Assembly (NCBI GenBank): GCA_017934745.1
Contig: JAGBIY010000024.1
Span: 1 to 56,071 of the forward strand
Source: Treponema sp.
GTDB lineage: Bacteria > Spirochaetota > Spirochaetia > Treponematales > Treponemataceae
Direction of reading: 5' to 3'
Length of the DNA stretch: 56,071 bases
Each line of letters opens with the position of its first letter. Within the stretch, counting starts at the first letter, position 1. This document shows, piece after piece, positions 42,344-50,969 of this stretch. Below the pieces are notes generated by a model. That model worked only from the letters and a program-made list of their open reading frames with translations. It ran no database searches and was not told the DNA's origin. The position numbers were made by a program, and so were the translations under genes.

Positions 42344-44554
42344 ATGATGTACGCTTATGACAGAGTGAGTTTGGTGAGGGACGGGAAGAGGTGGTTCCCG
42401 ATAATGGGCGAAATCCACTATTCGAGGGTTCCGCGCGCGTTCTGGGAGGACGAGCTTTGCAAGATGAAGGCCGGCGGCGTCGATGTCGTCTCCGCCTACA
42501 CGATATGGATACACCACGAGGAGGTGGAGGGCGTCTACGACTGGAGCGGAGACAGGGACCTGCGCTCGTTCGTCGCCGCCGCCAAGAAGTGCGGGTTGAA
42601 GGTGCTTTTGAGGATAGGCCCCTGGTGCCACGGAGAAGTGAGGAACGGCGGTTTCCCCGACTGGCTTTTGGGGAAGCCTTTCGAGCCGAGGACGAACGAC
42701 GAGGGGTATTTCTCCGTAGTCGGGAAGTGGTATTCGGAAGTGTTCAGGCAGGTCGAGGGCTTCGTGTGCAGCGGACTCGATGACGGAAGCGGGGACGAGC
42801 CGATAATCGGCGTGCAGATTGAGAACGAGTACGGGCACTGCGGAGGACTCTACGAGAAGGAGGGCGGAGAGGAGCACATGAGGCGCCTCAGGGACTTGGC
42901 CGCCGAGTGCGGGTTCGTCGTCCCGATATACACGGCGACAGGCTGGGGAGGGGCGTGGACCGGCGGAATGGTTCCTGTGATGGGCGGATACTGCGACGCC
43001 CCATGGGACCAGCGACTCACCGAAATCGAGCCGAGCGGGAACTACACGTTCACATACGAGCGGAACGACCACAACATCGGAAGCGACCACGGTTTCGGCT
43101 ACGGCATCACGTTCGACATGGAAAAATTCCCCTATCTCACGGCTGAACTCGGCGGCGGACTCCAGGTGACAAAGCACAGGAGGACGGTGGCCACGGCGAA
43201 GGACATAGCGGCTGTCGCCACCGTGAAGATGGGAAGCGGAGTGAATCTCCTTGGGTTCTACATGTACCACGGCGGAACGAACCCGGAGGGGAAGCTCTCG
43301 ACGCTGCAGGAGTCGAATGCGACAGGAAGCCTGAACGACCTCCCCGTGAAGTCCTACGACTTCCGCGCCCCTGTCCGCGAGTTCGGGCAGGTCTCCCCGA
43401 CGCTCCGGGAGCTGAAGCTCCTTTCGTTTTTCGCGTCGGACTTCGGAAGCGGATTCTGCGACCTTCCCGCGTCTATCCCTTCCGACAACCCTCTCGACCC
43501 GAAGGACACGGAATCCTTGAGGTACTCGTTCAGGACTGACGGAAAGAGTGGCTACCTCTTCGTGAACAACTATGTGAGGCACCAGACGCTCTCGAATCAC
43601 AAGGGCGTTTCGATAAAGGCTCCGTCCGGTTTCGTGTTCCCGAAAATGGACATCGGAGACGGCGACTTCTTCTTCTTCCCGTTCGGAATCGAATTCGGCG
43701 GCGCGGAAGTCAGGACGGCGACGGCGACGCCGCTTTTGAGGCTCGACCGAAGCCCTGGAAGAAACGCCCGCCCGCTTTTCGTCTTCTACAAGCGTGAAGG
43801 GGACTCGTCAAGTTCCGGCTTCTTCGATTTCGCGAATGGAAAGAAGCCTTCTTCCGCTGACTTCCTCGTTCTTTCGAGAAAGGACGCGCTGAACCTCTGG
43901 CGGGTCAAGGGCAGGCTCTTCGTCACGGGCGACGACGCGTGCGTCATGGAGGACTCCGGCGGCGGAACCGTGATTTTCGGGCGGAAGGAGAAACGCTTCC
44001 TCGTCTACCCGGATTTCGAGGCCGCCCCCGACGGCTGGAAGAGGACCGGCTTCGTGGACAAGCAGGCCGACTCCGGCTTGGCCAGCGTCATGTTCGCCGT
44101 GTACGAGAGGGACGGAGACATCGACGGCGCGCAATCGTTCCCGAAAAAGCTCGGTTTCGAGAATCTCGGCGGCGGCGCGTACAGGTTCGACGTCTCTCAT
44201 CTGCTCGATTCTCTTGGAAAAGCGGATTCGGTCTCGGACGTGTTCCTGAAGGTTTCCTACAAGGGCGAGTCGGCCGAGATACGCGCGGACGTGGCGGGGG
44301 AGAGGAAGCTCATCCTCGACGACTTCTATCTCGGAGACGGTTTCGACTGGGAAATCGGGCTCAAGAGGTTCCTCGAAAAGAATTCCGGCACGAACGGAAA
44401 TCCGGGGAAAGTCGGGACTGTCTGGGATTTCTCTGTGAATCCGCTCCAGAAGAATCCGCCAATCTATTTCGAGCGTCTGCCGGAATTCTCTTCCGGCTCA
44501 ATCGCCGTCCTTGAGTCGATAGACGTAGAGGACGAATGGAGGTTCAAAATCTGA
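42344..44554 (+). CDS. GH35 beta-galactosidase, cytoplasmic
   Basis: A 736-residue enzyme expected to release galactose from imported galacto-oligosaccharides. No signal peptide. GH35 hallmarks: GEIHYSRVPRAFWEDEL (residues 22-38), IGPWCHGEVRNGGFPDWL, the acid/base in QIENEYG (Glu162) and the nucleophile in YLTAELGGG (Glu268; the neighbourhood differs from the usual EFW.GW). The C-terminal 350 residues are beta-rich domains of the jelly-roll kind. GGGGGA seven bases before the ATG at 42344 decides the start. Last gene of the uptake cluster. Confidence 0.9.
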   Translation: MMYAYDRVSLVRDGKRWFPIMGEIHYSRVPRAFWEDELCKMKAGGVDVVSAYTIWIHHEEVEGVYDWSGDRDLRSFVAAAKKCGLKVLLRIGPWCHGEVRNGGFPDWLLGKPFEPRTNDEGYFSVVGKWYSEVFRQVEGFVCSGLDDGSGDEPIIGVQIENEYGHCGGLYEKEGGEEHMRRLRDLAAECGFVVPIYTATGWGGAWTGGMVPVMGGYCDAPWDQRLTEIEPSGNYTFTYERNDHNIGSDHGFGYGITFDMEKFPYLTAELGGGLQVTKHRRTVATAKDIAAVATVKMGSGVNLLGFYMYHGGTNPEGKLSTLQESNATGSLNDLPVKSYDFRAPVREFGQVSPTLRELKLLSFFASDFGSGFCDLPASIPSDNPLDPKDTESLRYSFRTDGKSGYLFVNNYVRHQTLSNHKGVSIKAPSGFVFPKMDIGDGDFFFFPFGIEFGGAEVRTATATPLLRLDRSPGRNARPLFVFYKREGDSSSSGFFDFANGKKPSSADFLVLSRKDALNLWRVKGRLFVTGDDACVMEDSGGGTVIFGRKEKRFLVYPDFEAAPDGWKRTGFVDKQADSGLASVMFAVYERDGDIDGAQSFPKKLGFENLGGGAYRFDVSHLLDSLGKADSVSDVFLKVSYKGESAEIRADVAGERKLILDDFYLGDGFDWEIGLKRFLEKNSGTNGNPGKVGTVWDFSVNPLQKNPPIYFERLPEFSSGSIAVLESIDVEDEWRFKI

Positions 44555-44623
44555 ACCTCGCAAAGATTCGCGTTCCCTTTGCGCTCTTGCAATCCGCCGC
44601 CGCTCGGCAATCGGCTTCGGCGG

Positions 44624-44632
44624 TGCTATAAT
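44624..44632 (+). promoter_or_regulatory. Extended -10 promoter of the sensor kinase gene
   Basis: TGCTATAAT, an extended -10 (TGnTATAAT); no clear -35 is seen, which such promoters can lack. It ends 6 bases before the ATG at 44639, again implying a leaderless message. Confidence 0.65.
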
Positions 44633-44638
44633 CGGGGA

Positions 44639-46114
44639 ATGCCGTTTCGGAAAAAATCCCGCGAGGCCGGGTTCAGGACACTCCTTCTTTCTTTGACTTT
44701 CTCCATGCTCGCTTCCGTGGTGGTGATTTTCGGTTTCCTTTTCGTGAAAATCTACGCGTTGAACAACGACATGGGGGAGAGGATAAACCAGTACATCGTC
44801 CTTAATTCAATCTCGGAGGACATCCAGACTTCCAGGGAGCGCTTCTCCGAGTCGTTCTGGGCGACTTTGGAGGACGACTTGGACAGGGCGCACTCCATGG
44901 CGCAGGAGTCCCTCGTGTTCAGGAACAGGGCCGCGCTCAAGGCGATGAATCTCCGCTCGGACTACAGCGAGAGCCACAGCATGTACTTCCTTCACCGCTC
45001 CATAATCAACGCCCTCGAATTCCTGAACAGGAACGCTCCGATGCTGGACAACATCCTTTTGGAGATGCCGGAGCAGGAGAGGTACAGGCTCTACTACCAG
45101 TATCTGAAAATCTACGACTATCTTCTGCAGTACACGAACTACATGTATCTTTCCGCCGCTGTCCACAGCGACGCTGACGCGCTGGACTCGAATCTCGACA
45201 AAGTGCGCTCCCTCAAGTTCTTCGCGGCCGCCGCTCTGCTCGTCGTCTCCGCTTGCGCTGTCGCGCTCTCCGTCTTCATCACCAAGATGATTTCCGGGCA
45301 CGTCATGCGCATGGTCAGGAGCGCGGACAGGATAAGCGGCGGCGACTATTCCGCGGACGACCTGCCCATTTCGGGCCCCAGGGAGTTCAGGATTCTGAGC
45401 GACAGGCTCAACTCCATGAAGAGGAGCCTTCTGCAGAGGAGCATTCTCGAAGGGGAACTCCACAGGCAGGAGGTCGAGAAGGAGAAGATTCTCGGCGAGC
45501 TTGAGCGGGCGAAGTTCCTTTCACTGCAGGCGCAGATAGACCCGCACTTCCTCTTCAACACTCTGAACGCCATATCGAACATGGCCTTGTTCGAGAATGC
45601 GGAGAAGACGATGGAGCTGACGAACAACTTGGCCGGGATTTTCCGATACCGCCTAGAATTCAAGGATTCCGTCCTCCTCTCCGACGAATTCCGCTTCGTC
45701 TCCCAGTACCTTTCGATTCAGAAGGCGCGTTTCGCCGACAGGCTCGACTACGAGATTTTCCTCGACGATTCCGTTTCGTCTGTGAGGGTGCCGCCGCTTT
45801 CGGTGCAGCCGTTCGTGGAGAATTCCGTCAAGCACGGCGTGGAGAGGAAGGAGAGCGGGGGAAGGGTCGTCGTCTCTGCCAGGAGGTCGGGCGCGAAGGC
45901 ATTGATTTCGATAGAGGACGATGGAGTGGGGCTTCCCGATGGCTTCTCCCTCTCGTTCTTGGACCCTGGGGAGCAGAGCCACATCGGAATCACGAACGTC
46001 GTGAACCGCCTGTCGATTTTCTTCGGGGGAAGGCTTTCGGTGGACATCGGAAACCTTCCCGGCGGCAGCGGTGTGAAAGTTTCGATGTTGATTGATTTGG
46101 AGGAGGAGAGCTGA
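44639..46114 (+). CDS. Sensor histidine kinase, YesM/LytS type
   Basis: A 491-residue membrane kinase: N-terminal span (about 17-40), an extracytoplasmic helical sensor (to about 195), second span (198-220), HAMP linker (KMISGHVMRMVRSADRISGGDY), then a His_kinase domain with the phospho-acceptor in DPHFLFNTLN and an ATPase with N box VENSVKHGVE, G1 DDGVGLP and SHIGITNVVNRL. It overlaps the response-regulator gene by one base (TGATG). Kinases of this family with AraC-type partners usually sense extracellular sugars; the TRAP and pectin genes directly downstream are the probable targets. Confidence 0.93.
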   Translation: MPFRKKSREAGFRTLLLSLTFSMLASVVVIFGFLFVKIYALNNDMGERINQYIVLNSISEDIQTSRERFSESFWATLEDDLDRAHSMAQESLVFRNRAALKAMNLRSDYSESHSMYFLHRSIINALEFLNRNAPMLDNILLEMPEQERYRLYYQYLKIYDYLLQYTNYMYLSAAVHSDADALDSNLDKVRSLKFFAAAALLVVSACAVALSVFITKMISGHVMRMVRSADRISGGDYSADDLPISGPREFRILSDRLNSMKRSLLQRSILEGELHRQEVEKEKILGELERAKFLSLQAQIDPHFLFNTLNAISNMALFENAEKTMELTNNLAGIFRYRLEFKDSVLLSDEFRFVSQYLSIQKARFADRLDYEIFLDDSVSSVRVPPLSVQPFVENSVKHGVERKESGGRVVVSARRSGAKALISIEDDGVGLPDGFSLSFLDPGEQSHIGITNVVNRLSIFFGGRLSVDIGNLPGGSGVKVSMLIDLEEES

Positions 46115-47127
46115 TGGCTGACGGATTGAGGATTTTGGTCGCCGACGACGAGACGCTTGAGAGGAATGCCCTCGAATTCCAGATTTCAAGCCTTTTCCCG
46201 GATTCTGTTTGCGTGAAGGCGGCGAACGGGCGCGAGGCCGTGGAGGCTTTTTCCCGCGAGTCGTTCGACATCGCCCTTCTGGACATACAGATGCCGGGGA
46301 TGGACGGTCTTGAGGCCGCCGGGAGAATCCGCGAGATTTCCCCCCGCACTCTCGTCGTCTTCCTGACGGCGTGGAGCCGGTTCGACTTCGCGCAGCAGGC
46401 GGTCAGGCTCGGCGCGTTCGACTATCTCGTGAAGCCGGCGGACAGGGCGACGCTGAAGTCGCTCATCGAGAAGTGCTCCGAGAGGCTCTCTTCGTCTGCC
46501 TCGGCCGGGGTGGGGGAATGCGCCGACCTGCAGCAGCAGATTCTTTTCCTCCGCGACGAGATTTGCCGGGGGGAGGGGGAGCGGGCGTTCTCCAGGCTGG
46601 AGTCGATTTTCGAGCCGGGGTCAGGGTTCTCCGACGCAGAGCTTTCTGCCGCTTTCAAGTCGCTGCGGTACGAAGTCTGCGGCCACGTTCCGTTCCTCCC
46701 CGACACGCCCGACACAGGACAGTCCCGCCCTTCCGTCATGGAAAAGTACAGGATTTTCGCTTCCGACGCGCTCTCGGCCGTCGCCGAGGACAGGGCGGAC
46801 AAGTACAGGCGCGTCATTTCCCTCGCGACTTCGTATGTCGACGGCAATTTCGGCCAGCCGTTGACGGGGGAGAAGGTCGCGGAGCGGTTCAACATGCATC
46901 CGGCGTATTTCACGAGGCTTTTCAGGGAGTACAACGGGAAGACGTTCGTGGAGTACCTCACGGAGAGGCGCATGGAGGAGGCGAGGAGGCTTCTTTCCGA
47001 AGGCGAGCTTGTGAAGAGGACGGCGGCGGCGTGCGGTTTCTCGGACACCGACTATTTCTCCAAGGTCTTCAAGAAAGCGTTCGGGAAAAGCCCTGCCGAG
47101 TTCGCATCGAATCCGTCCAATCCGTAA
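46114..47127 (+). CDS. Response regulator, receiver plus AraC-type DNA-binding domain (YesN-like)
   Basis: A 337-residue regulator. Receiver domain residues 5-120 with acidic pocket DDE (11-13), phospho-accepting Asp57 in ALLDIQMPGMDG, and Lys in VKPAD. The C-terminal hundred residues are two AraC helix-turn-helix units (KVAERFNMHPAYFTRLFREY and AACGFSDTDYFSKVFKK). It starts within the last base of the kinase stop. Likely activates the TRAP transporter genes 133 bases downstream in response to pectin breakdown products; target inferred from position. Confidence 0.94.
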   Translation: MADGLRILVADDETLERNALEFQISSLFPDSVCVKAANGREAVEAFSRESFDIALLDIQMPGMDGLEAAGRIREISPRTLVVFLTAWSRFDFAQQAVRLGAFDYLVKPADRATLKSLIEKCSERLSSSASAGVGECADLQQQILFLRDEICRGEGERAFSRLESIFEPGSGFSDAELSAAFKSLRYEVCGHVPFLPDTPDTGQSRPSVMEKYRIFASDALSAVAEDRADKYRRVISLATSYVDGNFGQPLTGEKVAERFNMHPAYFTRLFREYNGKTFVEYLTERRMEEARRLLSEGELVKRTAAACGFSDTDYFSKVFKKAFGKSPAEFASNPSNP

Positions 47128-47259
47128 AATTCTGAAAAAATACCCCCTGTTTTTGAATTTTTACGACTTTGAAAAACCGCGCCCAGGCTCCAAAATGTAC
47201 AAGTAACCAGGAGGATGTTTTTCCTTCAACCAATGCTTGAAAAAAAAGGAGTGTTTTCC

Positions 47260-48279
47260 ATGAAGAAGATTTTGGCAGGCGCGTGCGCCATTCTCGCGGC
47301 CGGCGCGGTTTTCACCGGATGCAAAAAGGACGGAAAGGAAGGCTCGGCCGGCGCGGCTGAGGCTACGAAGAGCATGGTTCTCCGCTACGCCGAGAACCAG
47401 TCGCAGGACTATCCTACGACAAAGGCCGCCTACGATTTCGCGAAGATTGTCGAGGAGAAGACCGGCGGAAGAATCAAGATAGAGGTGTACTACGGCGGAC
47501 AGCTCGGCGACGAGAAGTCCGTCTTCGAGCAGATGCAGTTCGGCGCGATCGACTTCACGCGCGGCTCCCTCGCTCCGCTCTCCGAATTCTCCAAATCGCT
47601 CAACGTCCTTCAGCTTCCGTACCTCTACAAGGACGCCGACCAGATGTGGAAGGTCCTCGACGGAGAAATCGGCGCGCAGTTCCTCGATTCGATGAAGGAG
47701 GCGAACCTCATCGGCCTCTCATGGTTCGATTCGGGCGCGAGGAACTTCTACACGTCCAAGAAGCAGGTTTCCACGATGGCGGACTTGAAGGACATGAAAA
47801 TCCGCGTCCAGGAGTCGCAGCAGATGATGGACATGATTCAGGCGCTCGGAGCCAACCCGACACCGATGGCCTACGGCGAGGTCTACTCTGCCCTCCAGAC
47901 AGGCGTAATCGACGGTGCCGAGAACAACTGGCCTTCGTATGAGTCGACTTCCCACTACGAGGTCGCAAAGTACTACCTCATCGACGAGCACAACCGCGTC
48001 CCTGAGATGCAGATAGCTTCCGCCTCGACATGGGCGAAGCTCTCCGACGCCGACAAGGAAATCATCAAGGAAGCCGCGCGCGTCTCCGCTAAGAACGAGA
48101 GACAGTACTGGGCCGAGAGGGAGAAGGCTTCCGAAGCGAAGGTGACTGCCGGCGGAACTGTCGTCACCAGGCTCTCCCCTGAAGAGAAGCAGAAATTCCA
48201 GGACGCCATGGCGCCCCTCTACAAGAAGTACGGAGCCGGATACGAGGACATAATCGCCAGAATCCAGGCTACTAAATAA
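47260..48279 (+). CDS. dctP: TRAP transporter substrate-binding protein
   Basis: A 339-residue DctP-family binding lipoprotein (lipobox VFTGC, Cys21). Typical features: LRYAENQSQDYPTTKAAYDF, FGAIDFTRGSLAPLSEF, the carboxylate-binding Arg in DMKIRVQES, and GVIDGAENNWPSYES. TRAP proteins bind organic acids; beside a pectate lyase and a KdgF-like protein, uronates or unsaturated oligogalacturonides are the likely ligand. AAAGGAG eight bases before the ATG at 47260 decides the start. A terminator hairpin lies between it and dctQ. Confidence 0.94.
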   Translation: MKKILAGACAILAAGAVFTGCKKDGKEGSAGAAEATKSMVLRYAENQSQDYPTTKAAYDFAKIVEEKTGGRIKIEVYYGGQLGDEKSVFEQMQFGAIDFTRGSLAPLSEFSKSLNVLQLPYLYKDADQMWKVLDGEIGAQFLDSMKEANLIGLSWFDSGARNFYTSKKQVSTMADLKDMKIRVQESQQMMDMIQALGANPTPMAYGEVYSALQTGVIDGAENNWPSYESTSHYEVAKYYLIDEHNRVPEMQIASASTWAKLSDADKEIIKEAARVSAKNERQYWAEREKASEAKVTAGGTVVTRLSPEEKQKFQDAMAPLYKKYGAGYEDIIARIQATK

Positions 48280-48311
48280 AATCCCCACTTTTCCTCCTTA
48301 CGGGTGTTTTT

Positions 48312-48351
48312 GGCAGCCCTGGCTTTGAACGAATCAGTGGCTGCCTTTTTT
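48312..48351 (+). terminator. Intercistronic terminator between dctP and dctQ
   Basis: GGCAGCC (48312-48318) pairs with GGCTGCC (48339-48345), followed by six T. Placed inside the operon it would reduce transcription of the membrane genes relative to the binding protein. Confidence 0.7.
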
Positions 48352-48382
48352 ATCGAGTTTTATCTGATAAGGGAAAATCAAT

Positions 48383-48964
48383 ATGTCAAACAAAATTTTC
48401 AAGGAGGGCATGAACCCTCTGGAAAAAATCGTGAGCCTTGTCACGTTCGTGTTCGACAGCGTGTACAGGCTCCTGCTCGAATACTCGAAGCTTGTCCTTC
48501 TGGTAATCGTCTTCATCGTGAGCGCGCAGGTCTTCAGCCGCAAATTCTTCGGAACCAGCATAAGGTGGTCTGAGGAGGTCGCGCTTTTCCTGATGATTTG
48601 GATGGCGTTCATCTCAATGGCAATCGGAGTTGAGAAGCGTCTCCACATTGCCATCGAGATGTTCGTCAAGAAATTCCCCAAGAAAGTCCAGTTCTGCATC
48701 GAGAAGCTGAACGACACGGCCACTTTCGGGTTCGGCCTCGTTCTCTGCGTCTTCGGCTGCCGCCTCGTCTCTGCGACCATGAATTCGACTCTCCCAGCCA
48801 CACAGTGGCCCGCCGGCCTTGAGTATCTGATGATGCCCGTCTCTGGTGTCTTCATCATGTACTTCTCGTTCCTGAACCTGTTCAACCTCAACCGCTTCCG
48901 CCACTACAGAATCGAGGGCGAGACGGAGAACGAGGCTGAGAAAACCGAAGAGGAGGGTAAGTGA
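48383..48964 (+). CDS. dctQ: TRAP transporter small permease
   Basis: A 193-residue DctQ-family membrane protein with four hydrophobic segments (about 35-55, 70-90, 110-130, 150-170) and the family pattern RWSEEVALFLMIWMAFISMAIG (partly quoted). The C-terminus is acidic (ENEAEKTEEEGK). AAGGGA eight bases before the ATG at 48383 supports this start; an internal ATG at 48410 has AAGGAGGG too close to serve. The stop overlaps dctM (TGATG). Confidence 0.9.
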   Translation: MSNKIFKEGMNPLEKIVSLVTFVFDSVYRLLLEYSKLVLLVIVFIVSAQVFSRKFFGTSIRWSEEVALFLMIWMAFISMAIGVEKRLHIAIEMFVKKFPKKVQFCIEKLNDTATFGFGLVLCVFGCRLVSATMNSTLPATQWPAGLEYLMMPVSGVFIMYFSFLNLFNLNRFRHYRIEGETENEAEKTEEEGK

Positions 48965-50265
48965 TGTTCGACGCAAATATCGCAACATGGATTCTGCTTG
49001 GAAGCTTCGTGCTTTTCATCGTCATAAAGATGCCGGTCGTCTTCTCGCTGGCCGTGTCGTCGTGCCTCGCCATGCTCTACATGAAGCTGCCGCTGATGGC
49101 CTTCATCCAGCAGATGGCGAAGTCCGTCAACAGCTTCTCGCTGATGGCGATTCCGTTCTTCATCCTCGCGGGCGAGATAATGGGCGCGGGCGGAATATCA
49201 AACCGCCTTCTGGACTGCGCGAACGTCATAGTCGGACGGTTCAGGGGCGGGCTCGCGTACGTCAACGTCCTCGGCTCGATGATGTTCGGCCACCTCTCGG
49301 GCTCCGCCGTCGCCGACGTTTCTTCCCTCGGCTCCGTTGAGATTCCGATGATGGAGAAGGCGGGCTACGACACGGAATTCTCCGTCGCCGTCACGGTCTC
49401 CTCGGCCTGCCAGGGCGTTCTGATTCCTCCGAGCCACAACATGATTATCTACTCTCTCGCCGCTGGAGGCGTCTCCGTTGGCGCGCTCTTCATGGCGGGC
49501 CTGGTTCCGGGCATCGCGCTCGGCTTCCTCCTCCTCGCGGTCTGCGTGGTGATGTCGATTGTCAGGCGGTATCCGAAGGGCGAGAAGGTCTCGTTCAAGG
49601 AAGGCGTCAAGACCATCTGGAACGCGCTCCTCGCGCTCTTCACGGCGGTCATAATCCTCTTCGGAGTCACGTTCGGCTTCTTCACTGCAACCGAGGCCGC
49701 CGCCATCGCCTCGATATACGCCTTCATCGTCTCCATGTTCGTCTACAAGGAACTCAAGTGGAGCATGATGCCGAGGATTTTGATGAACACGGTGAAGACA
49801 CTCGCCATGGTCTTCTCCCTCATCGCCGCCGCCGGAGCGTTCGGCTACCTCCTCGCGTTCCTGAAGATTCCGACCCTCATAACGACGGGTCTCCTCTCGA
49901 TTACGAGCAACAAGATTGTCATCCTGCTCCTCATAAACCTCATGCTCCTGTTCCTCGGCTGCATCATGGACATGGCGCCCCTCATCCTCATCACGACCCC
50001 GATTCTCGTCCCGGTCGTGCAGCAGTTCGGGATGAGCCCGGTGCAGTTCGGAGTGGTGCTCATCTTCAACCTTGCGGTGGGACTCTGCACGCCGCCTGTC
50101 GGCTCCGCCTTGTTCGTCGGCTGCGGAATCGGAAAAATCCCGATGGAGAAGGCCGTGAAGTCGATGGTTCCGATGTACCTCGTGATGATTGCGGGCCTCC
50201 TTCTGGTCACGTTCGTCCCTGCAATATCCCTCACGCTTCCGAGGCTTTTCGGCTACAACGTTTGA
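48964..50265 (+). CDS. dctM: TRAP transporter large permease
   Basis: A 433-residue DctM-family transporter with about twelve hydrophobic segments and the family motifs AIPFFILAGEIMGAGGIS, FGHLSGSAVADVSSLGSVEIPMM and IPPSHNMI. It forms the Na+-coupled translocation channel with DctQ. The ATG at 48964 overlaps the dctQ stop; a GTG three bases upstream is an alternative. The kdgF-like cupin follows after 20 bases. Confidence 0.95.
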   Translation: MFDANIATWILLGSFVLFIVIKMPVVFSLAVSSCLAMLYMKLPLMAFIQQMAKSVNSFSLMAIPFFILAGEIMGAGGISNRLLDCANVIVGRFRGGLAYVNVLGSMMFGHLSGSAVADVSSLGSVEIPMMEKAGYDTEFSVAVTVSSACQGVLIPPSHNMIIYSLAAGGVSVGALFMAGLVPGIALGFLLLAVCVVMSIVRRYPKGEKVSFKEGVKTIWNALLALFTAVIILFGVTFGFFTATEAAAIASIYAFIVSMFVYKELKWSMMPRILMNTVKTLAMVFSLIAAAGAFGYLLAFLKIPTLITTGLLSITSNKIVILLLINLMLLFLGCIMDMAPLILITTPILVPVVQQFGMSPVQFGVVLIFNLAVGLCTPPVGSALFVGCGIGKIPMEKAVKSMVPMYLVMIAGLLLVTFVPAISLTLPRLFGYNV

Positions 50266-50285
50266 TTTTTTGCAGGAGGTTTTGA

Positions 50286-50624
50286 ATGAAGAACGACAGA
50301 TGGGTATTCCATGCGGACATAGTTCCGCAGTCGGGCGGGCAGGGCGTCGAGAGGCGCGTGCTCGCCTACAGCGACGACTTGATGTGCGTCGAGAACACGT
50401 TCGAGAAGGGCGCGGTCGGTGCTCTCCACAGCCATCCGCACACGCAGGTGACGTATGTGGTTAGCGGCGCCTTCGAGTTCGAGATTGACGGCGTGAAGAA
50501 GGTCGTCCGCGCGGGCGACTCCATGCTCAAGACTGACGGCGTGGTGCACGGCTGCGTCTGCCTTGAGGCGGGTAAGCTCCTGGACATCTTCAACCCGTAC
50601 AGGAAGGACTTCGTGGACGACTAG
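50286..50624 (+). CDS. kdgF: KdgF-like cupin, pectin-derived uronate ring opening
   Basis: A 112-residue single-domain cupin. The metal-binding pattern HSHPHTQVTYVVSG.FEFEIDG (His at about 48, 50 and 52 by count, then a Gln) and the later H of VVHG are seen. KdgF converts unsaturated galacturonate released from pectin to the linear ketouronate. Location directly after a TRAP transporter and before a pectate lyase fits. GGAGG lies before the ATG. Other small sugar-binding cupins look alike, so the gene symbol is tentative. A strong terminator follows. Confidence 0.8.
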   Translation: MKNDRWVFHADIVPQSGGQGVERRVLAYSDDLMCVENTFEKGAVGALHSHPHTQVTYVVSGAFEFEIDGVKKVVRAGDSMLKTDGVVHGCVCLEAGKLLDIFNPYRKDFVDD

Positions 50625-50654
50625 GCTGTTTCCTCCTGTTTTTCCCTGTTTTTC

Positions 50655-50696
50655 GGCCGGACGGATTCCTTTTTGGATTCGTCCGGCCTTTTTTTT
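50655..50696 (+). terminator. Rho-independent terminator of the TRAP-kdgF operon
   Basis: GGCCGGACG (50655-50663) pairs with CGTCCGGCC (50680-50688), extended by GGATTCC/GGATTC pairing, followed by eight T. Confidence 0.92.
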
Positions 50697-50969
50697 CATC
50701 AAGACAGTTCGGAAACTTCTGTTTTGGAAATGGTTTGATGGAATGCGATAACGAAGTTGTCGAACATGTCTGTTCCCCATAGTCCCTACCTAGTCTGCGT
50801 TTGCGAAAATGTTCATTGAAAATGTCTGAAAAGTGCAAAAAACAGCTTGAATATGATTATTGATTTGTTCGATACTTCATTTCACACCGAAATGCAGGTG
50901 AAAAAGTCGGTATTTTACAAATGTTAATAATTTTGTGAAAATACCGTCATTAAAAAATGGGGGTGTCCT
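50697..50969 (+). promoter_or_regulatory. AT-rich upstream region of the pectate lyase with inverted repeat
   Basis: The gap 50625-50969 holds the terminator and then about 270 AT-rich bases without a gene. At 50909-50945 GGTATTTT-ACAAA is mirrored by TTTGTGAAAATACC across about ten bases, a nearly perfect dyad ending 24 bases before the ATG. It may be an operator or a leader hairpin; no T-tract follows. No confident -35/-10 pair could be assigned. Confidence 0.45.

Noticed and set aside
44595..44620. GGCAATCGG upstream of the sensor kinase as another LacI operator
   Set aside because: Only half of the palindrome matches (GGCAATCGGCTTCG); the second half-site is missing.
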